Shown here: positions 39,901 through 48,209 of the stretch, one piece after another | Layout of the letters: each line of letters begins with the position of its first letter | Numbering within the stretch: position 1 is the stretch's first letter | DNA from: Tritrichomonas foetus | Taxonomy: Eukaryota; Parabasalia; Tritrichomonadida; Tritrichomonadidae | Length of the DNA stretch: 56,839 nucleotides | Assembly (NCBI GenBank): GCA_001839685.1 | Contig: MLAK01000836.1 | Location: forward strand, 1 to 56,839 | Reading direction: 5' to 3' | The notes under the pieces: generated by a model | What the model saw: the letters and a program-made list of their open reading frames with translations, nothing else | Database searches by the model: none | Told to the model about the DNA's origin: nothing | Translations under genes and position numbers: made by a program

Positions 39901-40207
39901 GATTTTCAATAAATTTAAAATCTTTTTCATTTTCCAGAATCTCAAAAATCATGACGATGAATAGTTCTTGTTGTTCCAGTAAAATGTCTATGCAATCTTC
40001 ATCATTGATTAATATATCTATAAAATTCTTTAAAATTATAATTGATTTGATTGGAAATTGTTTTTTTGAGAAATATTTCAAATAAAAATTAAAGGCAGAT
40101 GAAATATTTTTGGTACCACTCTGATTATTTCTGCATTTCTTAACTAGGGCTTGAAATTTGAGTACAGCTTGATCATCAACTCTACTTGAAGATGGCACTG
40201 AACTCAT
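36953..40207 (-). CDS. large helical protein with three ~195-residue internal repeats and a ubiquitin-like C-terminus
   Basis: The ATG at 40207 was chosen. The frame extends upstream only through a poly-Phe read of an A-run and an alternative start, giving 1084 residues. The N-terminal 370 residues are helical and resemble HEAT/armadillo-type sequence. Residues about 390-985 hold three repeats. Each contains a helical block (MxxWxEKGxExxxFFxxLL, then KPFxxF), followed by the signature AVDFLAA...(W)FVxxYFDxxILxxLxxxxLxxLxxGLPxxS, centred near residues 490, 681 and 881. The last 85 residues (KDRILTFDNTVTVKNAINII...) look like a diverged ubiquitin-like fold. No signal peptide or membrane segment. 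Function is unknown; a scaffold for protein complexes is the best guess. A run of about 33 A/T directly precedes the ATG. Confidence 0.75.
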   Translation of the reverse strand: MSSVPSSSRVDDQAVLKFQALVKKCRNNQSGTKNISSAFNFYLKYFSKKQFPIKSIIILKNFIDILINDEDCIDILLEQQELFIVMIFEILENEKDFKFIENLSYFLLDLIKSNNKEFVGFVDKVLIQKELFNSLFDPKNMKTLFSTLFCQKNSFRATILKAMNKYNINYNESFKNFLNYSLELIENDDVSNYSMSFAFLGKIGISQKKKIDFFIRFFGLISDKSEYMKDFSFISDYYSSFTDLSNAIILEILKKNSTKIDSVKSILNMLSNIKKKDCISPKVLLEISKYLLDDEYQNTLCKIIFKITKFYENPDLILIKYFKNLMPFWKTNVKPDILYEIVYRIQNDYDQLCEIFLIDTNQDQLIEYLRKLNLSSIYMNEGNDNEDDEIMIDTINFTIHSQTKMTKKLLPILIKWSENGVDCEMFFKSLLKKKTLNYIIKPFLQFCEQKEPSANIFNYFSKFAVKHSLFVESFLHQSVLERFFLSLKTLQAVDFLASFVSICPNDEQIEWFVQNYFDDCILKKMKENQLTKLMFGLPQNYSEDCESDHKICIACLETKIFLKSLKNSQTYYVIENEEVHQKVQSILLKATTDIEELLNYVLIMSEKGYEKVTDFFQAILIKKKSIKKTLQPFVNLIAEKKGIINRVTFKCFTEYAAVQQSFVDLFVQNHNLRLFFNNFKMIEAVDFLAAVTKKTKDIQNIEWFIEKYFDKTILSTLDPKQLKLLACGMSQSSKEEPTQVYLESMKEKFTQHSDKDLMVLLLKNDNELECRIMNGDSNLRSRIHNIFSKCNENIEQSITRIMVWAEKGCEVLDFFEHFLTHENATKCVRPFVSFLMKNKSICNQTYHAYIKYLCNDSDFINTFLTERYMNIFMKYLNTSSSSDFLAAIAANGPFDIINKYVKRYFDQTILAKLDEDALLNFIFGLPHDSKELHYHIAVRGLFSTPSLEEIMNNQENSSSQKIQNYLYNQNIKDKKYIVQCENKKDRILTFDNTVTVKNAINIIVEKFKLEQPKPETKKLYNSDEYNSPEEEMKENPDEIIEIAGLSSVVDRNSIFNELFFPDNLLIVTVCSWKDLILCTTNYSD

Positions 40208-40209
40208 GA

Positions 40210-40244
<35 letters not shown>

Positions 40245-40645
40245 GACGAAATTGCCAAAATTGACCTAAAATAATTGGCCTCACAAAAAAATCAACAAGA
40301 TTTTCTTAATAAATACATTTACTTTTTTACCAGACTATCATTTTAATTGGCCTCACAAAAAAAATCAAAGAGAAGATTTAATTAAGTCAAATATTTCGAG
40401 TGTTATCATCTTGAATTTGAATTTAGAATCATTATTCATCCTTATTTTATATCTTTTCATTTTATCGACCAAAACAACTATTGGGTTCCAGCTTTATCTA
40501 TTTGACTCTAAAATATTTTTTCATTTTGTTCAATAATCACAAAAATCTATATTGGTTGAGTTTTTCCGTGATTGTTGATCGTTATTAATAAATTTAATTT
40601 ATTAATATGTCTTCATTAAAACACCAATATCTAAACTGTTAATTT
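40208..40645. other. intergenic with A33 run and a 24-bp direct repeat
   Basis: The A-run is at 40211-40243. AATTGGCCTCACAAAAAAA-TCAA occurs at 40273-40295 and again at 40345-40368, 72 bases apart. Both lie upstream of the minus-strand gene and might be promoter elements. Confidence 0.6.
40273..40368. repeat. two copies of AATTGGCCTCAC-An-TCAA
   Basis: Direct repeat of about 24 bases, differing by one A, at 40273-40295 and 40345-40368. Confidence 0.7.
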
Positions 40646-42599
40646 CTATTCATTCTCATCTTCGTTCTTTTCTAATGTTGTTGGTTGATCATTTTCTTTN
40701 NNNNNNNNNNNNNNNNNNNNNNNNNNNNNNNNNNNNNNNNNNNNNNNNNNNNNNNNNNNNNNNNNNNNNNNNNNNNNNNNNNNNNNNNNNNNNNNNNNNN
40801 NNNNNNNNNNNNNNNNNNNNNNNNNNNNNNNNNNNNNNNNNNNNNNNNNNNNNNNNNNNNNNNNNNNNNNNNNNNNNNNNNNNNNNNNNNNNNNNNNNNN
40901 NNNNNNNNNNNNNNNNNNNNNNNNNNNNNNNNNNNNNNNNNNNNNNNNNNNNNNNNNNNNNNNNNNNNNNNNNNNNNNNNNNNNNNNNNNNNNNNNNNNN
41001 NNNNNNNNNNNNNNNNNNNNNNNNNNNNNNNNNNNNNNNNNNNNNNNNNNNNNNNNNNNNNNNNNNNNNNNNNNNNNNNNNNNNNNNNNNNNNNNNNNNN
41101 NNNNNNNNNNNNNNNNNNNNNNNNNNNNNNNNNNNNNNNNNNNNNNNNNNNNNNNNNNNNNNNNNNNNNNNNNNNNNNNNNNNNNNNNNNNNNNNNNNNN
41201 NNNNNNNNNNNNNNNNNNNNNNNNNNNNNNNNNNNNNNNNNNNNNNNNNNNNNNNNNNNNNNNNNNNNNNNNNNNNNNNNNNNNNNNNNNNNNNNNNNNN
41301 NNNNNNNNNNNNNNNNNNNNNNNNNNNNNNNNNNNNNNNNNNNNNNNNNNNNNNNNNNNNNNNNNNNNNNNNNNNNNNNNNNNNNNNNNNNNNNNNNNNN
41401 NNNNNNNNNNNNNNNNNNNNNNNNNNNNNNNNNNNNNNNNNNNNNNNNNNNNNNNNNTCTTTATCTGATTCTTTATCTGAATCTTTAGGTCGTAATTCTA
41501 ATGTTGTTGGTTGATCATTTTCCTTGTCATAATCTTTATCTCGTAATTCGAGTGTTTGTATTCCATTTTGGTGATTTTCCTTTCCATTCAAAACGTTTTC
41601 TGGCTTAAGTTTTATATCTTTCGTTAAATTTGAATTATTTGGTGGAACTAAATCAGGCAAAGCTTCGTGTGAAATGGGCCTATTTTGTTTAGGTGAATTT
41701 ATGTGCTGACCCATGTTTTTAACAATTTTCACTTTTTTAAGTAAGGCAGACCTTGCCCTTACTGAATGGGTTTTTCCATGAACCATCATATCCGATAACA
41801 TTGTATCGTCATCATTATTTTCAAGCATTTGAAGCTTTTCAGGTGATATACTAACATCCCGTTGGCTAATTTGTGGTGAATTAAATTCAATATAATCATT
41901 GCTTGTTAAAAGCTCACTTTCAACAATAATTACTGACCCTGGATCAATTCCAACTCCGCTGATTGTGTCTTCATCATTCAAATAAATGCCGTCATGCATC
42001 AATTTCAAGTTAATTGTGGCATTTGAGGCTTTTTCCATTAATTCTCTTTTAACCTCTTTAATTGTTGTCTCTTTGGACAGCTCCAAACGATAGGCTTCAT
42101 GTTGGATCATGAATATATAGCTCCATAAACGGTCATCTTTCTTTTTCTTGATGTCAATTTGAATGCTTCTGCCTGGAGGAACCGGCAAATCTTTTAGAAG
42201 CATTGAATCTTCAAAAACGACAGAATTAAATTTCAGAACGATATCTTCAGGGAGGACTTGATACTTTGGTGCAATTAACGTTTTTGCCGTTCTTATTGTT
42301 GCATTTATGTTGAAAGGAAGCTGGTAAGGATCGGTTTTACCAAATTGAAAACTAAATTTGGGTGGATCGAAAAATAATTCTAAATATTCGTCTTTTTTAA
42401 TTCCGAGAGAATTCAGAGGGGTGTCGTTTGGAAGATTACCAAGACGACTTCCACGGTTAGAAAATGATAATCGGAGATGAGATTCGGGTCGTTTTGTTTG
42501 GCGTGAAAGCTCTTCTCTTATTGAACGAATTGTTGAGTTTGGACGATAAGAAGCTCTTATATTGCCACCTGTTGGCAGTTTTACTTGCAAACTTCGCAT
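40646..42599 (-). CDS. protein with three ubiquitin-like domains and a repetitive acidic tail (assembly gap inside)
   Basis: Starts at the ATG at 42599. Three ubiquitin-like domains are visible at about 3-77, 80-152 and 158-232; the third (EAYRLELSKETTIKEVKRELMEK...LKLMHDGIYLNDEDTISGVGI) is clearest. A disordered linker follows. The tail holds repeats of the form DKENDQPTTLEL-RPKDSDKES. A 758-base N run (40700-41457) interrupts it. Beyond the gap the sequence reads KENDQPTTLEKNEDENE and then TAG at 40646-40648, clearly the same repeat, but in a frame shifted by one relative to the stated gap length. The gap size is therefore probably not exact, and the true protein end is at 40646. No C-terminal GG is seen. 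The protein is probably an adaptor rather than a conjugated modifier. Confidence 0.7.
40700..41457. other. assembly gap (758 N)
   Basis: Unresolved bases within a tandem-repeat part of a gene. The repeat is visible on both sides, so collapse or failure of the assembly at the repeat is the likely cause. Confidence 0.98.
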
Positions 42600-43583
42600 T
42601 TGAGTTTTTCAATGTTCACGGGAGGAAAAAAACGTTTTCTTTCAATTTTTTTATTTCTTGTCAATTTTATTCAACTTTTTCCATATCATATTTTGATAGA
42701 GTATTCAAAAAAACAAACAAATTCTTTCATATTCGCCATATCATTTTTCACAAAAAATATTTTTGTATCATTACTTGTCTCTATAGGTGAAGTTTTTCTT
42801 AAGTTTCTTAGAAATTCTATTCAATTTTTGGTGTATTTCTTTTCAACAAGTTTCAATGGCTAATTAATAATTCGACTTAATACCTCATTGCAGAAAGCAC
42901 TCAGCAACATTATCAAAGAGGCATTAAACAATATTTTGCTTTTATGAAAGAACCATTTCCTATTGAAAAAAAAAATTCTCTTAGATTCGCATCTGCCCTT
43001 TAGATTTCCGAATTTGATTGAATCAAATTTCCACTATTCAACAAAACTTGCTGATTGCTTTATACCAAAATAGATATGTTGGAAAAATTATTTCTACCGT
43101 AATCTAAAATAAATCTTCACTTATTCAATATTTATTATATAATTTTTTACTGCATACTTTAAAAGACAATTGAATGATTCATACAAATATATTTTTTAGA
43201 AAATCACTTATTTTTACATTTCCTGAGAATGGTAAAATGAAATCTAGAAATATCAACAAATTTTAATACTTCTGGTGAAAAACAACAAAGAGGATAGACG
43301 GTTACTATGGAAATTCATGAATTTATACAAAAACTCTTGTCAGTAAAAAATAAATGTAATTGGCCCATGTGGTTAACAATTGAAATGATAACCTGAGAAC
43401 GATCGTATCAGATCCATTTCATCGCATATATTTTATTCAATAATTCTATCATCATTCAAAATATGAACGTTAATTGAGAGAGCCCCTCAATCCCATTTTC
43501 ATAAATTCACAATTTCAAATTTTCGTTTATGATTTTTATCAAAATGAAATTGTCAGAAATTTTTGTGATTTATTTTCCAAACA
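42600..43583. other. intergenic between divergent genes
   Basis: AT-rich. Hydrophobic frames at 42464-42863 (+) come from T-runs. No RNA or repeat recognised. Confidence 0.55.
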
Positions 43584-45080
43584 ATGCAGTATCCAGGACA
43601 GAACTATGCGCCATATCCAGGTTATCAGGCCCAGCCAGGAGCTCAACCATACCCTCAGCAGTATTCTCAGCCCGGAGCAGTTGATCCAAATCAATACCAA
43701 CAATTTCAACAATATCCACAACAATACAGCGCTTATCCAGGACAGCAACAACAACAACAACAGTACAGTGCCTATCCCGGACAGGACCAGAATCCAAACA
43801 GTCAATATGCACAATATCTCCATCCGAATCAACCACAACAAACTGACGTAAACTCATACTCGCAGCCACAGTATTCAAACTATGCCGCTCCTCAAACCGG
43901 TTATTATCAGCCACAATACAGCTATTATCCGTATCAGTACACCTACACGCAATACAATCCGCAAGCGTACAATGATACGTACAATCCATGGAGTGCCTCA
44001 ATGTGGCTTCAACAATATCAAATGCCTCAAATGCAACAACCTATGCCATCACAAGGTCAAATTCCAACACAACCTGGTCAAATTCCAACCCAACCTGGTC
44101 AAATTCCACAATACATTCCCAGTGATAAAAAAGACAAGAAAGATAAAAAAGATAAGAAGGATAAGAAAGGCAAAAAAGATAAGAAGAAAGATAAATACCA
44201 ACCTCAATACATTCCTCCTCCCCAACAACAACAACAAAGACCTCCACAACCAGCCCCACCAAAACTTTTTGAATTCGAATCTGTTGAGCAATTCCAAAAA
44301 CTTCGTCACCACTCAACCATTCAATCAGCACTTGGTCAACTTAGTGAACTTGCAAGAGACTTATCAAATGTCAATCCATCAAGTTTTCATCCAGAGCCAA
44401 CAGCTTGCTTCATTGTTGTTAATTCATATACAAAGCCACAATACCAACTTGGTGTTGGACCAATTAATGATTCAATTACAGTTGCTGCCAATCATAAAAT
44501 TATGGGATATTCAGTTTATTATCTTCATAATACTACACCAAAGACATTTCTCGCATTTCTCCGAGTTTTCCTGGAAAAAGTTGACCGATATTTAACAGTT
44601 TTCTTCACAGGACATGGCTCGCAAATTAAAGATACATCAGGTGATGAAGATGATGGTTATGATGAAGTAATGGTCTTTGATACTGGTTATGTTGTTGATG
44701 ACGAACTTGCCGTCTACCTAAACAAGTATTCATCAGGAAAAGCGCATACAATTTTACTTTCAGATTGTTGTCATAGTGGTACAATTTGGGATATTCCCGA
44801 AAAACTAAAGGATGCAAAGAAGTTCCCTGCAAACTTAATGTCAATTTCAGCTGCAGATGACAGTCAAACTGCCAAACAAACAACAGTGAATTCTAATTCA
44901 CAAGGACTCTTTACATATAACTTTTGGACGATTATTAGAAATAATCCAGCAATTACATCTCCGGAAATGGAGAAAGTGGTAAATAAAGCACTTGCAAGAT
45001 TCAAGCAGCACTACATAGCGACACCAACAAGACAAGAAATGCTTAATCGCCCTATTTTCCCATTGATGCGCAATCACTAA
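43584..45080 (+). CDS. type I metacaspase
   Basis: 498 residues from the ATG at 43584. An N-terminal Pro/Gln/Tyr-rich prodomain (1-165) contains PYPG and QYSAYPGQ repeats and GQIPTQP repeats. A lysine block (KKDKKDKKDKKGKKDKKKDK, about 178-198) follows. The C14-type protease domain spans about 230-498, with the catalytic His344 in FFTGHGSQ and Cys396 in SDCCHSGT, plus the acidic GDEDDGYDEVMVFD substrate/metal region. This matches type I metacaspases, which cut after Arg or Lys, often with Ca2+ dependence. There is no zinc-finger of the plant type. The length and prodomain resemble yeast Yca1 and trichomonad metacaspases. A frame at 43882-44595 overlapping it is a shadow. The prodomain probably mediates aggregation or partner binding. 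Confidence 0.93.
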   Translation: MQYPGQNYAPYPGYQAQPGAQPYPQQYSQPGAVDPNQYQQFQQYPQQYSAYPGQQQQQQQYSAYPGQDQNPNSQYAQYLHPNQPQQTDVNSYSQPQYSNYAAPQTGYYQPQYSYYPYQYTYTQYNPQAYNDTYNPWSASMWLQQYQMPQMQQPMPSQGQIPTQPGQIPTQPGQIPQYIPSDKKDKKDKKDKKDKKGKKDKKKDKYQPQYIPPPQQQQQRPPQPAPPKLFEFESVEQFQKLRHHSTIQSALGQLSELARDLSNVNPSSFHPEPTACFIVVNSYTKPQYQLGVGPINDSITVAANHKIMGYSVYYLHNTTPKTFLAFLRVFLEKVDRYLTVFFTGHGSQIKDTSGDEDDGYDEVMVFDTGYVVDDELAVYLNKYSSGKAHTILLSDCCHSGTIWDIPEKLKDAKKFPANLMSISAADDSQTAKQTTVNSNSQGLFTYNFWTIIRNNPAITSPEMEKVVNKALARFKQHYIATPTRQEMLNRPIFPLMRNH

Positions 45081-45775
45081 TTGAGCGTATTTATTTATTT
45101 ATTTTTTATTTATGAAATTTCAAACGATTTTGTTCCTTCCATAGTATGCTGGTTTTCTTTATTCGTAGATAAAAATCAAAAAATCTAAATAATCAACTAT
45201 TTTTTCACTTACTCTTTTATAAATCTATTCTTGGAGATATATCATAAATATTCATGAATTACCCATTTTTGGTTCTATGAAATTTAACATATTGTGAACT
45301 TCCTATTTGGAAAATAATATGAAAGCAAAGTAAATTTATTTCTTCCTTTCTATTTTCATGAAATACACCATTTGAATGAGAAATATTAAATTACCAATGC
45401 CTATCTTTCTATATAAGATATACTGTTAGGATGATGAAGAATGAAAATTTTCATTCAAAATTGAAAAGTGGCAGACAATTTTGAAATGATCAACAGAATT
45501 ATCATAAAGTGCGCACGGTTTTCATCGTGAACATGTAAGGTCAAATGAAAAGTCAAATTAACGAAAAGTGTTCACTGCAATTCATGATATACATTTCAAT
45601 TGGTCCAATTGGTGATATTATTTTGTTGACCAAGTCAATGCTTAAGAGCCGGTGAATCAATTTTTTAACGTGTATTGTCAAATTTCGTTTTATGAACGTT
45701 TATTTTATCAACTTTTTCTGATGAAAGGTGAACTTCACCAAAAAAAAACAAATCAAAAAATATTTTGTGGGCAGA
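45081..45775. other. intergenic with a palindromic repeat
   Basis: Contains the 49-bp GTGAACA/TGTTCAC repeat at 45527-45575 with conserved flank from about 45506. Otherwise AT-rich. Confidence 0.6.
45527..45575 (+). repeat. 49-bp palindrome-ended repeat, copy A
   Basis: Begins GTGAACA and ends TGTTCAC, with AGGTCAAATGAAAAGTCAAA inside. The inverted copy at 53362-53410 has the same length and differs at only a few bases. Similarity continues about 20 bases to the left (AAAGTGCGCACGGTTTTC). Confidence 0.85.
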
Positions 45776-48061
45776 ATGAATTATACCACTAAGAATTACC
45801 ATCTCCAATATTATCAACACCATCTCAACAGGGTTCGACAGGCGAATAAAGAAAAAGGAATTGACGAAAATATCAAATATTCCATATCATTAAACGCTCT
45901 CGAAGCAATTCTCGAAGATGACGATGAAAAGTTGATCGAAATAGTTGCACAACTTGAATCCGATCCGAACGGTTCCTTCGAAATGGTCGATTATAAAGTC
46001 CCATCAATTCTCAAAATGAATCCGCCTTTTGCTTGTTTATGTTGTTTCTTTGGATCTGAAAAGTGCTATAATGCCCTCCTCGACCTTGGATGCGACATCA
46101 ACAAATGTGATGAATTCAATCGTTCACCAATTCACTTTGCTTGTGCTGGCGGAAATTTGACCATTATTCGGTCACTTGACCAGAGCGGTTTTGACTTTAA
46201 TGCGATTGACAAGGAAGGATTAGTTCCAGCCCACTATGCAGCCATGGCAGGCCATCTGGAAGTAATTCAGTATTTGTGGACAAAAGGCTGCGACATAAAC
46301 GCAGAATCAAATTACAATTCAATGACTCCACTCCAGGTCGCCTGCCTTTACGGGTCATTTGAAGTGTCGAAATTTATTGTTGACAATATCACTTCAGCAA
46401 TAGATGATGATGAAAACGATGATACAAAACAAAAGAACATGGTTCAAATCTTACGTTATAGAAATTTCCATAGATGGAGATATTCATCACCCCTTCATAT
46501 GGCGTGCGAAGGTGGAAATGCGGAAGTGCTAAAGTATTTACTAGATTGCAAAAATAAGGATCTTGTTGGTGATCGTGAATCACTCGATCGAAATAGTAGA
46601 TCTCCTTTACTTTGTGCATGCCATAATGGTTCTCTCGAATGTGTTAAATGCTTAGTAGAAGCTGGAGTATCGCTCGACAAAGCTGGACGAAAGCACGTTC
46701 CGCTTGTAGAAGCTGCTGCTGGTGGTTTTATTGATATTGTTGCTTATCTACTCAAACAAAAAGGAGTTTTTATTCGCAGACAAAATTCTCAAAAAGTCAG
46801 CGCAATTATGGCAGCAGTAGCTAATAGGCACTGTGATATTGTTGAGCTTCTTATTCAAAAAGGAGCTATTCAAAAAGATGACTCCCGAGAAATCGGCGAA
46901 TTGTTTCTATTGGCATGTGGTACCACAGACATGAAATTGATTGAAACCATTGATAAAAATTTAAAGGTTCCATATTCTACCATAAGTGGAACATCAACAT
47001 CTTTATATGTGAATCGAACATCTATCAACTTATCAGGTGATTCTACATGGGGTGATAAATTTATGCAACAGGCCTGCATTCTCGAAAGTATTGAACTATG
47101 CCAGTTTTTATTAAAGAAAAATGTGAATTTCGATCACGTTGATTTACGATTGAATGTAAAAAGTAATTGGTCACCTTTTATGGATTTCATTACTAAAAAT
47201 GGAGCTGACTTAGCCAAAAATACAGGTGTCCCACCAATTGTAAGTACAATAAAAAGTGGAAACTTAAAACGGATTAAGGATATGATTGAGAAAGGTGCCA
47301 AACTCGATAAGAAAATTATTGAGGAAAATAATTGTATTGAATTGGTTTGTGATAAGCCAAAGCTCGATACATTAAAATACCTTCTAAGCTATAAACCAAA
47401 ACTCACCAACAGTGGAAAATGTTTAAATATGGCTGTCATGACATATCTAAGGGAAAATCGAAGTGGGAAGCGATCGAAAGCAGCTGGTCAGTGTATAAAA
47501 ATGATCGAGCTATTACTTGAATATGGTGCTGATCCAGAAGAATATTCCGACCTTCAATATTACGGAAGGCAAAAATGTGCAGTCGAATCTGCTGTTTCAA
47601 ATAATTGTATGGAAATTGTAGAACTTTTCGACAAACAAGGAGTTGATTTTACAAAACATGATTATTCATATCATCAACTTTCAAACAAAGATGCAATTCC
47701 TATGTTGAAGTTTTTAGAATCCAAAGGTTATAAATTTGAATCAGCGACAGATTTTTATTACAACTTTTGTAAGAAAACTATTCCAATTTATGCAGTTTTG
47801 AATACTTTCCAACATAATAGTGGTGCATCAGAAGTAGTCGAATTTTTATTGAAATACACCACCCCTCAAGATTTACGTGATTTTAATTACTGGGGTGGAA
47901 ATATCGTTGATTTGCTTATCGAACAAAATTCTCCTGAATTAATGCTGAAGGTTTTTAACAAACTTGGCCGGACCTGCTATCCAAAGAGAAGGGATCCAAT
48001 AGAGCTAACTAACTGGGCAGTAGCAAGCAATTTGCCTGAACTGATTGCATATGTGAAATAA
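45776..48061 (+). CDS. ankyrin-repeat protein
   Basis: The first ATG in frame is at 45776 (the frame opens at GTG, 45728), giving 761 residues. Typical ankyrin repeats are clear from about 75 to 390: SPIHFACAGGNLTIIRSLDQSGFDFNAID, VPAHYAAMAGHLEVIQYLWTKGCDINAES, TPLQVACLYGSFEVSKFIV, SPLHMACEGGNAEVLKYLLD, SPLLCACHNGSLECVKCLVEAGVSLDKAG, and more. Weaker repeats continue to the C-terminus (for example MIELLLEYGADPEEY), about 16 in all. There is no membrane helix, kinase or other catalytic domain. Ankyrin proteins form one of the largest trichomonad families and act as protein-binding scaffolds. The partner is unknown. Confidence 0.9.
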   Translation: MNYTTKNYHLQYYQHHLNRVRQANKEKGIDENIKYSISLNALEAILEDDDEKLIEIVAQLESDPNGSFEMVDYKVPSILKMNPPFACLCCFFGSEKCYNALLDLGCDINKCDEFNRSPIHFACAGGNLTIIRSLDQSGFDFNAIDKEGLVPAHYAAMAGHLEVIQYLWTKGCDINAESNYNSMTPLQVACLYGSFEVSKFIVDNITSAIDDDENDDTKQKNMVQILRYRNFHRWRYSSPLHMACEGGNAEVLKYLLDCKNKDLVGDRESLDRNSRSPLLCACHNGSLECVKCLVEAGVSLDKAGRKHVPLVEAAAGGFIDIVAYLLKQKGVFIRRQNSQKVSAIMAAVANRHCDIVELLIQKGAIQKDDSREIGELFLLACGTTDMKLIETIDKNLKVPYSTISGTSTSLYVNRTSINLSGDSTWGDKFMQQACILESIELCQFLLKKNVNFDHVDLRLNVKSNWSPFMDFITKNGADLAKNTGVPPIVSTIKSGNLKRIKDMIEKGAKLDKKIIEENNCIELVCDKPKLDTLKYLLSYKPKLTNSGKCLNMAVMTYLRENRSGKRSKAAGQCIKMIELLLEYGADPEEYSDLQYYGRQKCAVESAVSNNCMEIVELFDKQGVDFTKHDYSYHQLSNKDAIPMLKFLESKGYKFESATDFYYNFCKKTIPIYAVLNTFQHNSGASEVVEFLLKYTTPQDLRDFNYWGGNIVDLLIEQNSPELMLKVFNKLGRTCYPKRRDPIELTNWAVASNLPELIAYVK

Positions 48062-48209
48062 ATAAATTCATCTTATTACTTTCTCATAAATAATCTTTTC
48101 ATATGAAGATAATATTTCTATTCATAAAAATATACAAAGAACTTTCAAATTATAAAATATTTACAAACAATAAAATTGACGAGGCTTTGATTTCTCTCAT
48201 TTTTCTATT

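Noticed and set aside
40675..41514. Open frames composed mainly of unknown bases
   Set aside because: Artefacts of translating the N gap.
43474..44595. Long frames overlapping the metacaspase gene on both strands
   Set aside because: Caused by CAA/CAG-rich repeats; only the metacaspase frame has conserved motifs.
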